From Thiobacillus sp. 65-1059 (lineage in GTDB: Bacteria; Pseudomonadota; Gammaproteobacteria; Burkholderiales; Thiobacillaceae): 53,744 nucleotides of DNA. Shown one piece after another: positions 8,547-16,558 of this stretch; within the stretch, counting starts at the first letter, position 1; each line of letters starts with the position of its first letter. Under the pieces are notes generated by a model, which saw nothing but the letters and a program-made list of their open reading frames with translations, did not search any database and was not told the DNA's origin. Position numbers and translations under genes: made by a program. The DNA lies in assembly GCA_001897675.1 (NCBI GenBank), contig MKUE01000112.1, forward strand, positions 1 to 53,744, given 5' to 3'.

Positions 8547-9074
8547 TCAGCGCATGTAGGCGTAGCCCTCTTGCTGCAGGCGCACGATCTCGGCATCCGC
8601 CATCGGCACCAGGGTGACGAAGCCGTGAATGTCCTCGGGCTGGAAGCCGTGCATTTCCGCTGCCAGACGGCACATGCGGAATTCGATTACGCCGGTGAGC
8701 GAGGCGCCCTCGGCGCGCTGCATCAGTTCGCGGTATTTCGCATGGTTCTTGATCGCGAAGAAGGGAATTTCGTTGCCGTGCAGCATGATCACGATCTTGC
8801 TGTCGAACGGGTCGGAACCATTGAAGTCGGCCAGCAATACCGCGCGGCTGATCACCGAGCGCACCGCGGCTTCACTGTTGACGTGGACGTCGTAAACGAC
8901 TTTCTGCTTGGCGTAGGCCTGCTCCACTGCCTGGGCGCGGCCCCAGGGCGCCTCCGCTGCGGCGGCAGCCAGGCCCGGAGGCAAGGCGAGCGCAAACAAC
9001 AGCCCGACGAGGACGCTGGGTGTGGTCCGGCTATGTCGCCGCATCGGCGTGGGGTTGAACGGGGAAAGGCGCAC
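8547..9074 (-). CDS. Exported DsrE-like protein, paralogue of the 2416-2940 product
   Basis: A 175-residue protein with a long basic-start signal peptide (hydrophobic SVLVGLLFALALPPGLA, cleavage near residue 36-40) and a DsrE-like domain. A single cysteine (about residue 135) lies in EFRMCRLAAEMHGF, followed by QPEDIHGFVTLVP and a closing GYAYM, aligning closely with the other exported DsrE-like protein in this window. I chose the GTG at 9072-9074 because AAGGAG lies exactly 6 bases upstream; the later ATG at 9044 has none. It is 89 bases upstream of the DsrC-like gene on the same strand and probably in the same transcript. Confidence 0.78.
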   Translation of the reverse strand: MRLSPFNPTPMRRHSRTTPSVLVGLLFALALPPGLAAAAAEAPWGRAQAVEQAYAKQKVVYDVHVNSEAAVRSVISRAVLLADFNGSDPFDSKIVIMLHGNEIPFFAIKNHAKYRELMQRAEGASLTGVIEFRMCRLAAEMHGFQPEDIHGFVTLVPMADAEIVRLQQEGYAYMR

Positions 9075-9142
9075 GTTTGTCTCCTTGCTTAAGGCGGACT
9101 GGATGGACATGGGCGTCGCGCTTTGGTTCGGTGCGGCGGTCG

Positions 9143-9170
9143 GCGCGGTTCCGCCCGCGCCGGAACGCGC
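9143..9170. promoter_or_regulatory. Inverted repeat in a divergent promoter region
   Basis: Arms GCGCGgTTCCG and CGGAACGCGC flank a 7-base centre, halfway between the divergent starts of the DsrE-like gene and the flavin reductase. It could be an operator for a dimeric regulator or a 5'-leader hairpin. This rests on symmetry and position only. Confidence 0.3.
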
Positions 9171-9220
9171 GATGCCGACTATGCTGCAGGCCTAGGCGAT
9201 CCCGTGAAAGAGGTGCCGAC

Positions 9221-9757
9221 ATGGCGAAACGCGCGTATCCCCTGGCCAAGGTCTACGGCCTGCTGGAGCCGGGGCCGGTGGTGCTGGTGGCGACCGCCCG
9301 CAAGGGCCAGGCCAACATCATGACGATGTCGTGGCACACCATGATGGAATTCGAGCCGCCGCTTCTGGGCTGCGTGATCAGCGGCCGCAACGCCTCGTTC
9401 GATACCTTGAAGGCGACCCGTGAATGCGTGGTCAACATTCCGACGCTGGCGCTGGCGAAGCAAGTGGTGGGCATCGGCAACTGCTCCGGCCGCAGCGTCG
9501 ACAAGTTCGCCAAGTACGGCCTCACTGCCGTCCCGGCTTCGCAGGTGCAGGCGCCGCTGATTGCGGAATGCTATGCCAGCCTGGAATGCCGGGTGGCCGA
9601 TACCCGGCTGGTGAATGCCTACAATTTCTTCATTCTGGAAGTGCTGAAGGCGTGGGTCGATACGGCCGTCAAGAATCCGCAGACGCTGCACCACCGCGGC
9701 AACGGCGTGTTCGCGGTGGCGGGCGAGCCGGTCAGGCTGCGCTCCGGCATGAAATAA
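9221..9757 (+). CDS. Flavin reductase family protein (FMN-binding split barrel)
   Basis: A 178-residue protein of the flavin-reductase-like split-barrel family. Markers are PGPVVLVATARKGQANIMTMSWHTM near the N-terminus (FMN phosphate-binding region), PLLGCVISGRNASFDTLKATRECVVNIP, and later LVNAYNFFILEVLKAW. Members bind FMN and either reduce free flavin with NAD(P)H or act as flavin-dependent oxidoreductases on other substrates; the substrate cannot be told here. The ATG at 9221 has GAAAGAGG ahead of it. It is divergent from the exported DsrE-like gene, and a near-palindrome at 9143-9170 lies in the shared upstream region. Confidence 0.82.
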   Translation: MAKRAYPLAKVYGLLEPGPVVLVATARKGQANIMTMSWHTMMEFEPPLLGCVISGRNASFDTLKATRECVVNIPTLALAKQVVGIGNCSGRSVDKFAKYGLTAVPASQVQAPLIAECYASLECRVADTRLVNAYNFFILEVLKAWVDTAVKNPQTLHHRGNGVFAVAGEPVRLRSGMK

Positions 9758-9865
9758 TGGCAGCAGGCGCGGCTTGATGCGGCATGGCCGATTTTGTAGT
9801 TGGATTCCCTGTGCAAGTTGATAGTCTGAGATTTCGGACGGCTTGTTCAACCAGAAGGGGACATC

Positions 9866-10066
9866 ATGAGTATCGCAAAAACCATCGAAGTCACGGCGAG
9901 TTCCGAAAAGGGATTTGACGACGCGATCAAGCTGGGCGTCGCAAAGGCAGCCGAGTCGCTGGAAAACATCACCGGCGCCTGGGTGATGGATCAGAGCGTG
10001 AAGGTGAAAAAAGGCAAGGTCGCCGGATACAGCGTGCGGATGAAGCTGACGTTCGTGCTGAAGTAG
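9866..10066 (+). CDS. Dodecin
   Basis: A 66-residue flavin-storage protein that assembles into a hollow dodecamer. The full family pattern is present: VAKTIEV-like start (SIAKTIEVTASSEKGFDDAI), the helix with AVAKAAESLENI-like spacing, the conserved tryptophan in GAWVMDQ that stacks on flavin, and the last strand YSVRMKLTFVLK. Length is normal for the family. An AGAAGGGG precedes the ATG. The preceding gene is a flavin-binding reductase on the same strand, which fits a shared flavin theme, although 108 bases separate them. Confidence 0.93.
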   Translation: MSIAKTIEVTASSEKGFDDAIKLGVAKAAESLENITGAWVMDQSVKVKKGKVAGYSVRMKLTFVLK

Positions 10067-10158
10067 CCGCGGCCCGGTGCGAGGGCACGGCCTGCGCGGC
10101 GGAGTCGTGCAGGGCATTCGGGGCCGGGGATGCGGCAGCGGGTTCAGGGGGAATCGGT

Positions 10159-10584
10159 TTGACCAGACAGACAGACGGGGGCGGCCATCACCGCCATCCC
10201 ATTCCGGTTCGCCTGGTATTTGCCGGCCTGGGCGCGCTATTCCTTTTGTCGGGTGTTCTCGGGCTGTTCCTGCCGGTGCTGCCGACTACGCCCTTCCTGC
10301 TGCTGGCGGCCGCCTGCTTCGCGCGCTCGTCCCGCCGTATTTTCAACTGGCTGCTGAATCACCCGCAGTTCGGGCCGCTGATTCGCGAATGGCGCGAGCA
10401 TCGCAGCATCCCGTATCGCGCCAAGCGCATTGCGCTGGGGCTGATCGCGCTGAGCTTCGCGGCCTCCATCGGGTTTTTCGTGCCGGGCTGGCCGGTGAAG
10501 CTGGCCATGGGAGCCGGTGGCCTGATCCTGATGGCGTGGATCGCGCGCATCCCCTCGCGCGATTCGCCGTCCGGCATGGGGTGA
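10159..10584 (+). CDS. YbaN-like inner membrane protein (DUF454)
   Basis: A 141-residue membrane protein with the DUF454/YbaN pattern: a first hydrophobic segment FAGLGALFLLSGVLGLFLPVLPTTPFLLLAAACFARSS, the conserved helix FNWLLNHPQFGPLIREW, then IPYRAKRIAL and two further membrane segments ending in a short tail. The PVLPTTPFLLLA motif is the family hallmark. Function is unknown. The start is TTG at 10159 with AGGGGGA upstream; no ATG is available before the first membrane helix. Confidence 0.8.
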   Translation: MTRQTDGGGHHRHPIPVRLVFAGLGALFLLSGVLGLFLPVLPTTPFLLLAAACFARSSRRIFNWLLNHPQFGPLIREWREHRSIPYRAKRIALGLIALSFAASIGFFVPGWPVKLAMGAGGLILMAWIARIPSRDSPSGMG

Positions 10585-10667
10585 TCCGCCCGCACGGCAC
10601 TTTTATTCGTCTCCGGACCGAATGACGGACGCGGAAACGGTGCCTGCCTCAGGGATAATCCGGCCGC

Positions 10668-11831
10668 ATGAGTGCCGTTCCCTACTGGCGTCTGTCCGGT
10701 TTCTATTTCTTTTATTTCGCTTTCGTCGGCGCGATGTCGCCGTTCTGGGGGCTGTATCTGCAGTCGCTGGCGTTCAACGCCTTCCAGATCGGCGTGCTGA
10801 TGTCGCTGCTGCAGGTGATGCGGATTTTTGCGCCCAACATATGGGGGCATATCGCCGACCGCACCGGCCGCCGCACGGCGATCGTGCAGATTGCGGCGAT
10901 CGGCAGCGTGCTGGTGTTCGCCGGGGTGTTCGCCGGCAACGGTTTCTGGTGGCTGTTTGCGGTGATGGCGGCGCTCAGTTTCTTCTGGAGCGCGTCGCTG
11001 CCGCTGGTCGAGGCGATGACGCTGTCGCATCTGGGCGAGCGCAGCGACGCCTACGGCCGCATCCGCCTGTGGGGCTCGGTCGGCTTCATCGTGATGGTGG
11101 TGGGGCTGGGCCATGCCTTCGATCATGTGTCGATCGGCTGGCTGCCGTGGGCCGTGCTGGCGGTGATGCTGGGCATCGTCGCGTTCGCGCGGGTGATCCC
11201 CGAGGCCGAGATCCTGCCGCATGCCGGCGATCATATCCCGGTCTGGACCGTGCTGAAGCGGCCGGAGGTGGCGTCGCTGCTGGCCGCCTGTCTGCTGATG
11301 GCGGTGACGCACGGGCCGTATTACACCTTCTATTCGATCTATCTGGTCGACCACGGCTACGGCAAATCAACCGTGGGCTGGCTGTGGGCGCTCGGCGTGC
11401 TGTGCGAAATCGGGGTTTTTCTCGTCATTCCGCGTATTTTTGCGCGGGTGACGCCGCGCAAGCTGATTCTGGCGAGCTTCGCGCTGGCGGTGCTGCGCTT
11501 CCTGGTGATCGCCTGGGGAGTGGAGTTGGCCTGGCTGGTGTGGGGCGCGCAGACGCTGCACGCCTTCACTTTCGGCACCTTTCACGCGGCGGCGGTGGCG
11601 CTGATCCACCAGCATTTCCGCGGACGTCACCAGGCGCGCGGGCAGGCGCTCTACACCAGCCTGTCCTACGGCATCGGCGGTACCGTCGGCGGGCTGGTCA
11701 GCGGCCTGACCTGGGACACGCTGGGCCCGGCGTGGACTTTCACCCTGGCTGCCGCGAGCGCGGCGCTGGCCTGGGCGGTGTATGCGGCGTGGGGAAAAAC
11801 AGAATCCGTGCCCGTCGGCGCCCAGCTATGA
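10668..11831 (+). CDS. MFS transporter (HcaT/PPP-like subfamily)
   Basis: A 387-residue transporter with 12 predicted membrane helices and the family signature between helices 2 and 3, GHIADRTGRRTAIV. The start MSAVPYWRLSGFYFFYFAFVGAMSPFWGLYL and the segment SFFWSASLPLVEAMTL resemble the MFS_1-like / 3-phenylpropionate (HcaT) group rather than drug exporters. The substrate cannot be inferred. It ends 32 bases before leuC, but its tie to leucine synthesis is only positional. A GATAAT-like element lies just upstream of the ATG and could be a -10 box. Confidence 0.82.
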   Translation: MSAVPYWRLSGFYFFYFAFVGAMSPFWGLYLQSLAFNAFQIGVLMSLLQVMRIFAPNIWGHIADRTGRRTAIVQIAAIGSVLVFAGVFAGNGFWWLFAVMAALSFFWSASLPLVEAMTLSHLGERSDAYGRIRLWGSVGFIVMVVGLGHAFDHVSIGWLPWAVLAVMLGIVAFARVIPEAEILPHAGDHIPVWTVLKRPEVASLLAACLLMAVTHGPYYTFYSIYLVDHGYGKSTVGWLWALGVLCEIGVFLVIPRIFARVTPRKLILASFALAVLRFLVIAWGVELAWLVWGAQTLHAFTFGTFHAAAVALIHQHFRGRHQARGQALYTSLSYGIGGTVGGLVSGLTWDTLGPAWTFTLAAASAALAWAVYAAWGKTESVPVGAQL

Positions 11832-11863
11832 AATAATTGGGCTTTACGTAATTTGCCCTTCCC

Positions 11864-13267
11864 ATGCCCGGCCAGACCTTATTCCAGAAATTGTGGGACG
11901 CCCACGTCGTGCACGTCGAAGCCGACGGCACCGCGCTGCTCTACATCGACCGCCACCTGGTGCACGAAGTCACCAGCCCGCAGGCGTTCGAGGGGCTGAA
12001 GCTCGCCCACCGCACGCCGCGCCGCGCCGATGCGGCGATTGCCGTGCCCGACCACAACGTGCCGACCACCGACCGCAGCCAGGGCATCGCCGATCCGGTC
12101 TCGCGCCTGCAGGTGGAGACGCTCGACGCCAACTGCGCCGAGTTCGGCATCACCGAATTCAAAATGGACGACATCCGCCAGGGCATCGTTCATGTCATCG
12201 GCCCCGAAGAAGGCCTGACCCTGCCCGGCATGACCGTGGTGTGCGGCGATTCGCATACCTCCACCCATGGCGCGTTCGGCGCGCTGGCGTTCGGCATCGG
12301 CACCTCCGAGGTCGAGCACGTGCTGGCCACGCAATGCCTGTGGCAGAAGCCGTCGAAGACCATGCTGGTGAAGGTCGAAGGCACACTGGGCAATGGCGTG
12401 ACGGCGAAGGACATCGCGCTCGCGGTCATCGGCGAAATCGGCACCGCCGGCGGCACCGGCTATGCGCTGGAATTCGGCGGCTCGGCGATCCGTGCGCTGA
12501 CGATGGAAGGCCGCATGACCCTGTGCAACATGGCGATCGAGGCGGGCGCGCGCGCCGGCATGGTGGCGGTCGACCAGACCACGATCGACTACGTCAAGGA
12601 CCGCCCCTATTCGCCCACGGGCGCGGCGTGGGCCAAGGCGGAGGCGTGGTGGAACACGCTGCATTCGGACGCCGACGCGGTATTCGACCGCGTGGTCGAA
12701 CTCGATGCGGCGACGATCGAGCCGCAGGTCACCTGGGGCACCTCGCCCGAGATGGTGACGACCATCAACGGCCGCGTGCCGGATCCGGCCGATGCGCCGA
12801 GCGAGGTCAAACGTCACGACTGGATGCGCGCCCTCGAATACATGGGCCTCGCAGCCGGCACGCCGATTGCCGAGATCCCGGTGGACAAGGTCTTTATCGG
12901 CTCCTGCACCAACTCGCGGATCGAGGATCTGCGCGAGGCCGCCGGCGTGGCCAGCGGCCGCAAGGTCGCCCCCAACGTCAAGCTGGCGATGGTGGTGCCG
13001 GGCTCCGGCCTGGTCAAGCAGCAGGCCGAGACCGAGGGCCTGGACAAGATCTTCGTCGAAGCAGGGTTCGAGTGGCGCGAGCCGGGCTGCTCGATGTGCC
13101 TGGCGATGAACGCCGACCGGCTGGAGCCGGGCGAGCGCTGCGCCTCGACTTCCAACCGCAACTTCGAGGGGCGCCAGGGGCAGGGCGGCAGGACCCATCT
13201 GGTCAGTCCGGCGATGGCTGCCGCGGCGGCCTGTGCCGGCCACTTTATCGATGTACGTAAACTGTAA
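11864..13267 (+). CDS. leuC: 3-isopropylmalate dehydratase large subunit
   Basis: A 467-residue aconitase-family protein that, with LeuD, isomerises 2-isopropylmalate to 3-isopropylmalate in leucine synthesis. The three cysteines that hold the 4Fe-4S cluster are visible: C348 in [11 protein letters not shown] and C409/C412 in GCSMCLAMN. Other family marks are [29 protein letters not shown] near the start and [19 protein letters not shown]. Length is normal. It begins the block leuC - lipoprotein - leuD - leuB. A perfect 8-bp palindrome TTACGTAA (11844-11851) lies just before the start and could be part of a promoter or operator. Confidence 0.97.
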   Translation: MPGQTLFQKLWDAHVVHVEADGTALLYIDRHLVHEVTSPQAFEGLKLAHRTPRRADAAIAVPDHNVPTTDRSQGIADPVSRLQVETLDANCAEFGITEFKMDDIRQGIVHVIGPEEGLTLPGMTVVCGDSHTSTHGAFGALAFGIGTSEVEHVLATQCLWQKPSKTMLVKVEGTLGNGVTAKDIALAVIGEIGTAGGTGYALEFGGSAIRALTMEGRMTLCNMAIEAGARAGMVAVDQTTIDYVKDRPYSPTGAAWAKAEAWWNTLHSDADAVFDRVVELDAATIEPQVTWGTSPEMVTTINGRVPDPADAPSEVKRHDWMRALEYMGLAAGTPIAEIPVDKVFIGSCTNSRIEDLREAAGVASGRKVAPNVKLAMVVPGSGLVKQQAETEGLDKIFVEAGFEWREPGCSMCLAMNADRLEPGERCASTSNRNFEGRQGQGGRTHLVSPAMAAAAACAGHFIDVRKL

Positions 13268-13279
13268 GGAGAAAACATC

Positions 13280-13402
13280 ATGAAACCGATGATCGCCGTT
13301 TTGATTGCCGCAGCCCTGGTACTGGCGGGCTGCAACACCGTTCGCGGCGTGGGCCAGGATATCGAGAAGGCCGGCGACGCGATTCAGAAGTCGACCAAGT
13401 AA
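13280..13402 (+). CDS. Entericidin-like small lipoprotein
   Basis: A 40-residue lipoprotein. Residues 1-17 are a lipoprotein signal with the lipobox LAGC (Cys at 18), and the mature part NTVRGVGQDIEKAGDAIQKSTK matches the EcnA/EcnB entericidin pattern (NTxxGxGxDIxxxGxAI). A GTAAGGAG lies 10 bases before the ATG. The gene fits exactly between leuC (12-base gap) and leuD (the stop codon directly touches the leuD ATG), so it is co-transcribed and coupled to leuD. Entericidins are linked to envelope stress and cell death in enterics, but the role in betaproteobacteria is unknown. Confidence 0.88.
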   Translation: MKPMIAVLIAAALVLAGCNTVRGVGQDIEKAGDAIQKSTK

Positions 13403-14041
13403 ATGCACGCTTTCACTGTTCACGACGGGCTGGTGGTGCCGCTCGACCGCGCCAACGTCGATACCGACGCCATCATTCCCAAGCAGTTTTTGAAGTCGAT
13501 CAAACGCGCCGGCTTCGGTCCCAACCTGTTCGACGAATGGCGTTATCTCGATCACGGCGAGCCGGGTATGGATCCCGCCACGCGCAAGCCGAACCCGGAG
13601 TTCGTGCTGAATTTCCCGCGTTATGCGGGTGCTTCGGTGCTGCTGGCGCGCGACAACTTCGGCTGCGGATCGAGCCGCGAGCATGCGCCGTGGGCACTGG
13701 AAGACTACGGCATCCGCGCCATCATCGCGCCGTCCTACGCCGACATCTTCTACAACAACTGCTTCAAGAACGGCATTCTGCCCATCGTGCTCGACGCCGC
13801 GGTGGTTGACCGGCTGTTCGGCGAATGCGAGGCATCCGAGGGCTACCGCCTGAAGGTCGATCTCGGCAAGCAGACCGTGACCACGCCGGGTGGCGAAGTG
13901 CTGGCATTCGAAGTCGACGGCGGGCGCAAGCACCGTCTGCTGAACGGCTTGGACGATATCGGGCTGACCTTGTTGCAGGCCGACAAGATCAAGGCATACG
14001 AAGAGCGACGCAAGGTCGAAGCGCCTTGGTTGTTTGCATGA
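13403..14041 (+). CDS. leuD: 3-isopropylmalate dehydratase small subunit
   Basis: A 212-residue partner of LeuC carrying the swivelling domain. Family markers are [25 protein letters not shown], the loop [16 protein letters not shown], and [20 protein letters not shown]. Length is typical. Its ATG touches the stop of the small lipoprotein gene with no spare base, so its ribosome-binding site lies inside that gene. Confidence 0.97.
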   Translation: MHAFTVHDGLVVPLDRANVDTDAIIPKQFLKSIKRAGFGPNLFDEWRYLDHGEPGMDPATRKPNPEFVLNFPRYAGASVLLARDNFGCGSSREHAPWALEDYGIRAIIAPSYADIFYNNCFKNGILPIVLDAAVVDRLFGECEASEGYRLKVDLGKQTVTTPGGEVLAFEVDGGRKHRLLNGLDDIGLTLLQADKIKAYEERRKVEAPWLFA

Positions 14042-14045
14042 ATAA

Positions 14046-14118
14046 GTGAGGCGAGAGGCGTGAGGGGTGAGGCGGGATGTCCTGCCGGTTTTACGCCTAA
14101 CGCCTAACACCTCACTCC
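14046..14118. repeat. Imperfect inverted repeat between leuD and leuB
   Basis: The left arm is built of GTGAGG/CGAGAGGCG-type units and the right arm (ACGCCTAACGCCTAACACCTCAC) is its imperfect complement with GCCTAAC repeated. The mix of short direct repeats and overall dyad symmetry is like dispersed intergenic repeats in many proteobacteria. It could fold as an mRNA hairpin between two co-transcribed leu genes. Confidence 0.65.
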
Positions 14119-14131
14119 TTACGGAGTTGAA

Positions 14132-15208
14132 ATGAAACTAGCTGTCTTGCCGGGTGACGGCATCGGTCCGGAAATCGTCGCCCAGGCGGTAAAGGTTCTC
14201 GACGCATTGCGCGCCGATGGCGCGAAAATCGAAATGGAAACCGCACCGATCGGCGGTGCCGGCTACGATGCGGCGGGCGACCCGCTGCCGGAGGCCACCC
14301 TGAAGCTCGCACGCGAAGCCGACGCGGTGCTGCTCGGCGCCGTCGGCGGCCCGCAGTACGACATGCTCGACCGCCCGCTGCGCCCCGAGCGCGGCCTGTT
14401 GCGCATCCGCAAGGAACTCAATCTGTTCGCCAACCTGCGCCCGGCACTGCTGTATCCGGAACTGGCGGGCGCGTCGTCGCTGAAGCCCGAAGTCGTGTCC
14501 GGGCTCGACATCATGATCGTGCGCGAGCTGACCGGCGACGTGTATTTCGGCCAGCCGCGCGGCATCGAAGTCAGGCCAAGCCCAACCGGGGGCAGCGAGC
14601 GCGTCGGCTTCAACACCATGCTGTATTCCGAATCCGAGGTGCGCCGCGTCGCGCACGTCGCGTTCGGCATCGCGATGAAGCGCTCTCGGCGCCTGTGCTC
14701 GGTGGAGAAGGCCAACGTGCTGGAATGCTCCGAGCTGTGGAAGGAGGTGATGATCGAGGTGTCGAAGGACTACCCCGAGGTCGAGCTCTCGCACATGTAC
14801 GTCGACAACGCGGCGATGCAGCTGATCCGCGCGCCCAAGCAGTTCGACACCATGGTCACCGGCAACATCTTCGGCGACATCCTGTCCGACGCCGCATCGA
14901 TGCTGTCGGGCTCGATCGGCATGCTGCCGTCGGCCTCGCTGGACGAACACAACAAGGGTATGTACGAGCCGATCCACGGCTCCGCCCCCGACATCGCGGG
15001 CAGGAATCTGGCGAATCCGCTGGCGACCATCCTGTCGGTGGCGATGATGTACCGCTATACCTTCGCCGATCTGGCGACCGCCGACCGTATCGAGAACGCG
15101 GTGAAGCGGGTGATCGCACAGGGCCTGCGCACTGGCGACATCTGGACCGAGGGCACGCGGAAGGTGTCGTGCAGCGAGATGGGCGATGCGGTGGTGGGCG
15201 CCCTGTAA
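14132..15208 (+). CDS. leuB: 3-isopropylmalate dehydrogenase
   Basis: A 358-residue NAD-dependent decarboxylating dehydrogenase for the third step of leucine synthesis. Diagnostic parts are [11 protein letters not shown] at the start, [17 protein letters not shown] with the substrate-binding arginines, [12 protein letters not shown], and the metal/NAD region [26 protein letters not shown] followed by [19 protein letters not shown]. Length is normal. The ATG is preceded by ACGGAG. The repeat at 14046-14118 separates it from leuD. Confidence 0.97.
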   Translation: MKLAVLPGDGIGPEIVAQAVKVLDALRADGAKIEMETAPIGGAGYDAAGDPLPEATLKLAREADAVLLGAVGGPQYDMLDRPLRPERGLLRIRKELNLFANLRPALLYPELAGASSLKPEVVSGLDIMIVRELTGDVYFGQPRGIEVRPSPTGGSERVGFNTMLYSESEVRRVAHVAFGIAMKRSRRLCSVEKANVLECSELWKEVMIEVSKDYPEVELSHMYVDNAAMQLIRAPKQFDTMVTGNIFGDILSDAASMLSGSIGMLPSASLDEHNKGMYEPIHGSAPDIAGRNLANPLATILSVAMMYRYTFADLATADRIENAVKRVIAQGLRTGDIWTEGTRKVSCSEMGDAVVGAL

Positions 15209-15217
15209 AAGCTTTGA

Positions 15218-15286
15218 TCCGCGAAGGACGCGAAGAAACGCGAATAGAACCCAAGACACTTCGTGGCCCTTCGCGTTCTTCGCGGA
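15218..15286. repeat. Imperfect inverted repeat of CGCGAAG units between leuB and asd
   Basis: The left arm (15218-15245) starts TCCGCGAAGGACGCGAAG and the right arm (15259-15286) is nearly its reverse complement, ending CGCGTTCTTCGCGGA. CGCGAAG-type palindromic repeats of this style are scattered between genes in many proteobacteria. Here it could form a large hairpin between leuB and asd. Confidence 0.72.
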
Positions 15287-15312
15287 CAACTGGTTTTTAG
15301 GAGAATTTTAAA

Positions 15313-16425
15313 ATGATGAAAGTAGGCTTGATCGGCTGGCGCGGCATGGTGGGCTCCGTGCTCATGGGGCGCATGAAGGAAGAACGCGATTTCGACCATA
15401 TCGAACCGGTGTTCTTCACTACCTCCAACGTCGGCGGCAAGGGACCCGACATCGGACGCGAAGTGCCGCCACTGAAGGACGCCAGCAGCATCGACGAGCT
15501 GCGCGCCTGCGACACCATCATCACCTGCCAGGGCGGCGACTACACGAAAGAGATCTACCCGAAGCTGCGCGCGGCGGGCTGGAACGGCTACTGGATCGAC
15601 GCCGCCTCGACGCTCAGGATGAAGGACGAGGCCATCATCATCCTCGATCCGGTCAACAAGCATGTCATCCAGGACGGCATCGCCAACGGCGTCAAGACCT
15701 ACGTCGGCGGCAACTGCACGGTGTCGCTGATGCTGATGGCGATGGGCGGGCTGTTCGATGCCGGCCTGGTCGAGTGGGTGTCGCCGATGACCTATCAGGC
15801 CGCTTCCGGCGCTGGCGCGCGCAACATGCGCGAACTGATCCAGCAGATGGGCGCGGTGCACGCCGAAGTCACCGACCTGATCGGCGACCCGGCGTCGGCG
15901 ATCCTCGAAATCGACCGCAAGGTGGCCGACTTCATCCGCTCCGACCGCTATCCGGTCGACGCCTGGCCGGTGCCTTTGGCGGGCAACCTGATCCCGTGGA
16001 TCGACGTCGCGCTCGAGTCCGGCCAGTCCAAGGAGGAGTGGAAGGCCCAGGTCGAAGCCAACAAGATCATGCGCCGCAGCGACAATCCTATCCCCATCGA
16101 CGGCCTCTGCGTGCGCGTCGGCGCGATGCGCTGCCATTCCCAGGCTTTGACCATCAAGCTGACGAAAGATGTGCCGCTGGCCGACATCCATAGCCTGATC
16201 GCCGCGCACAACCAGTGGGTGAAGGTGGTGCCGAACGACCGCGAGATCACCATGCGCGAACTTACCCCGGCGGCGGTGACCGGCACGCTGAGCGTGCCGA
16301 TCGGCCGCATGCGCAAGCTCAACATGGGCCCGCAGTACCTCGCCGCGTTCACCGTCGGCGACCAGCTGCTGTGGGGGGCCGCGGAGCCCTTGCGCCGCAT
16401 GCTGCGAATCCTGCTGCAGGCCTGA
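15313..16425 (+). CDS. asd: Aspartate-semialdehyde dehydrogenase
   Basis: A 370-residue enzyme that reduces aspartyl phosphate to the semialdehyde on the way to lysine, diaminopimelate, threonine and methionine. It has the NADP-binding start [18 protein letters not shown], the catalytic cysteine C135 in [15 protein letters not shown] and the later [16 protein letters not shown]. Length and motifs match the gamma/beta type. TAGGAG precedes a double ATG at 15313; the second ATG three bases on is equally possible. It follows leuB after a repeat and precedes fimV, an order often seen in betaproteobacteria. Confidence 0.97.
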   Translation: MMKVGLIGWRGMVGSVLMGRMKEERDFDHIEPVFFTTSNVGGKGPDIGREVPPLKDASSIDELRACDTIITCQGGDYTKEIYPKLRAAGWNGYWIDAASTLRMKDEAIIILDPVNKHVIQDGIANGVKTYVGGNCTVSLMLMAMGGLFDAGLVEWVSPMTYQAASGAGARNMRELIQQMGAVHAEVTDLIGDPASAILEIDRKVADFIRSDRYPVDAWPVPLAGNLIPWIDVALESGQSKEEWKAQVEANKIMRRSDNPIPIDGLCVRVGAMRCHSQALTIKLTKDVPLADIHSLIAAHNQWVKVVPNDREITMRELTPAAVTGTLSVPIGRMRKLNMGPQYLAAFTVGDQLLWGAAEPLRRMLRILLQA

Positions 16426-16458
16426 ACGCTCCAGGTCTGCCTGGCGGCAAGGCCAGGG

Positions 16459-16475
16459 CTGGTGCGATTGTTGCA
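16459..16475 (+). promoter_or_regulatory. Candidate sigma-54 (RpoN) promoter upstream of fimV
   Basis: The sequence CTGGTGCGATTGTTGCA keeps the GG and GC dinucleotides exactly 12 bases apart and matches the -24/-12 consensus at nearly all fixed positions except the two bases after TGG. It ends 83 bases before the fimV ATG, in the gap after asd. This is a single sequence match without an identified activator site. Confidence 0.45.
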
Positions 16476-16558
16476 CTAAAGATTGCGACCTGCCGAGCCG
16501 TCAATAGTGGCGTCAAGGATTCAACAGCCCCGCGCAGGGGCGAATAGGGAGAAACGGG

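Noticed and set aside
11879-14110. A 743-codon open frame antisense to leuC, the small lipoprotein gene and leuD
   Set aside because: It mirrors the third-position GC of real genes, is rich in His/Arg/Gly/Val with low-complexity runs, spans three genes with clear families, and has no ribosome-binding site.
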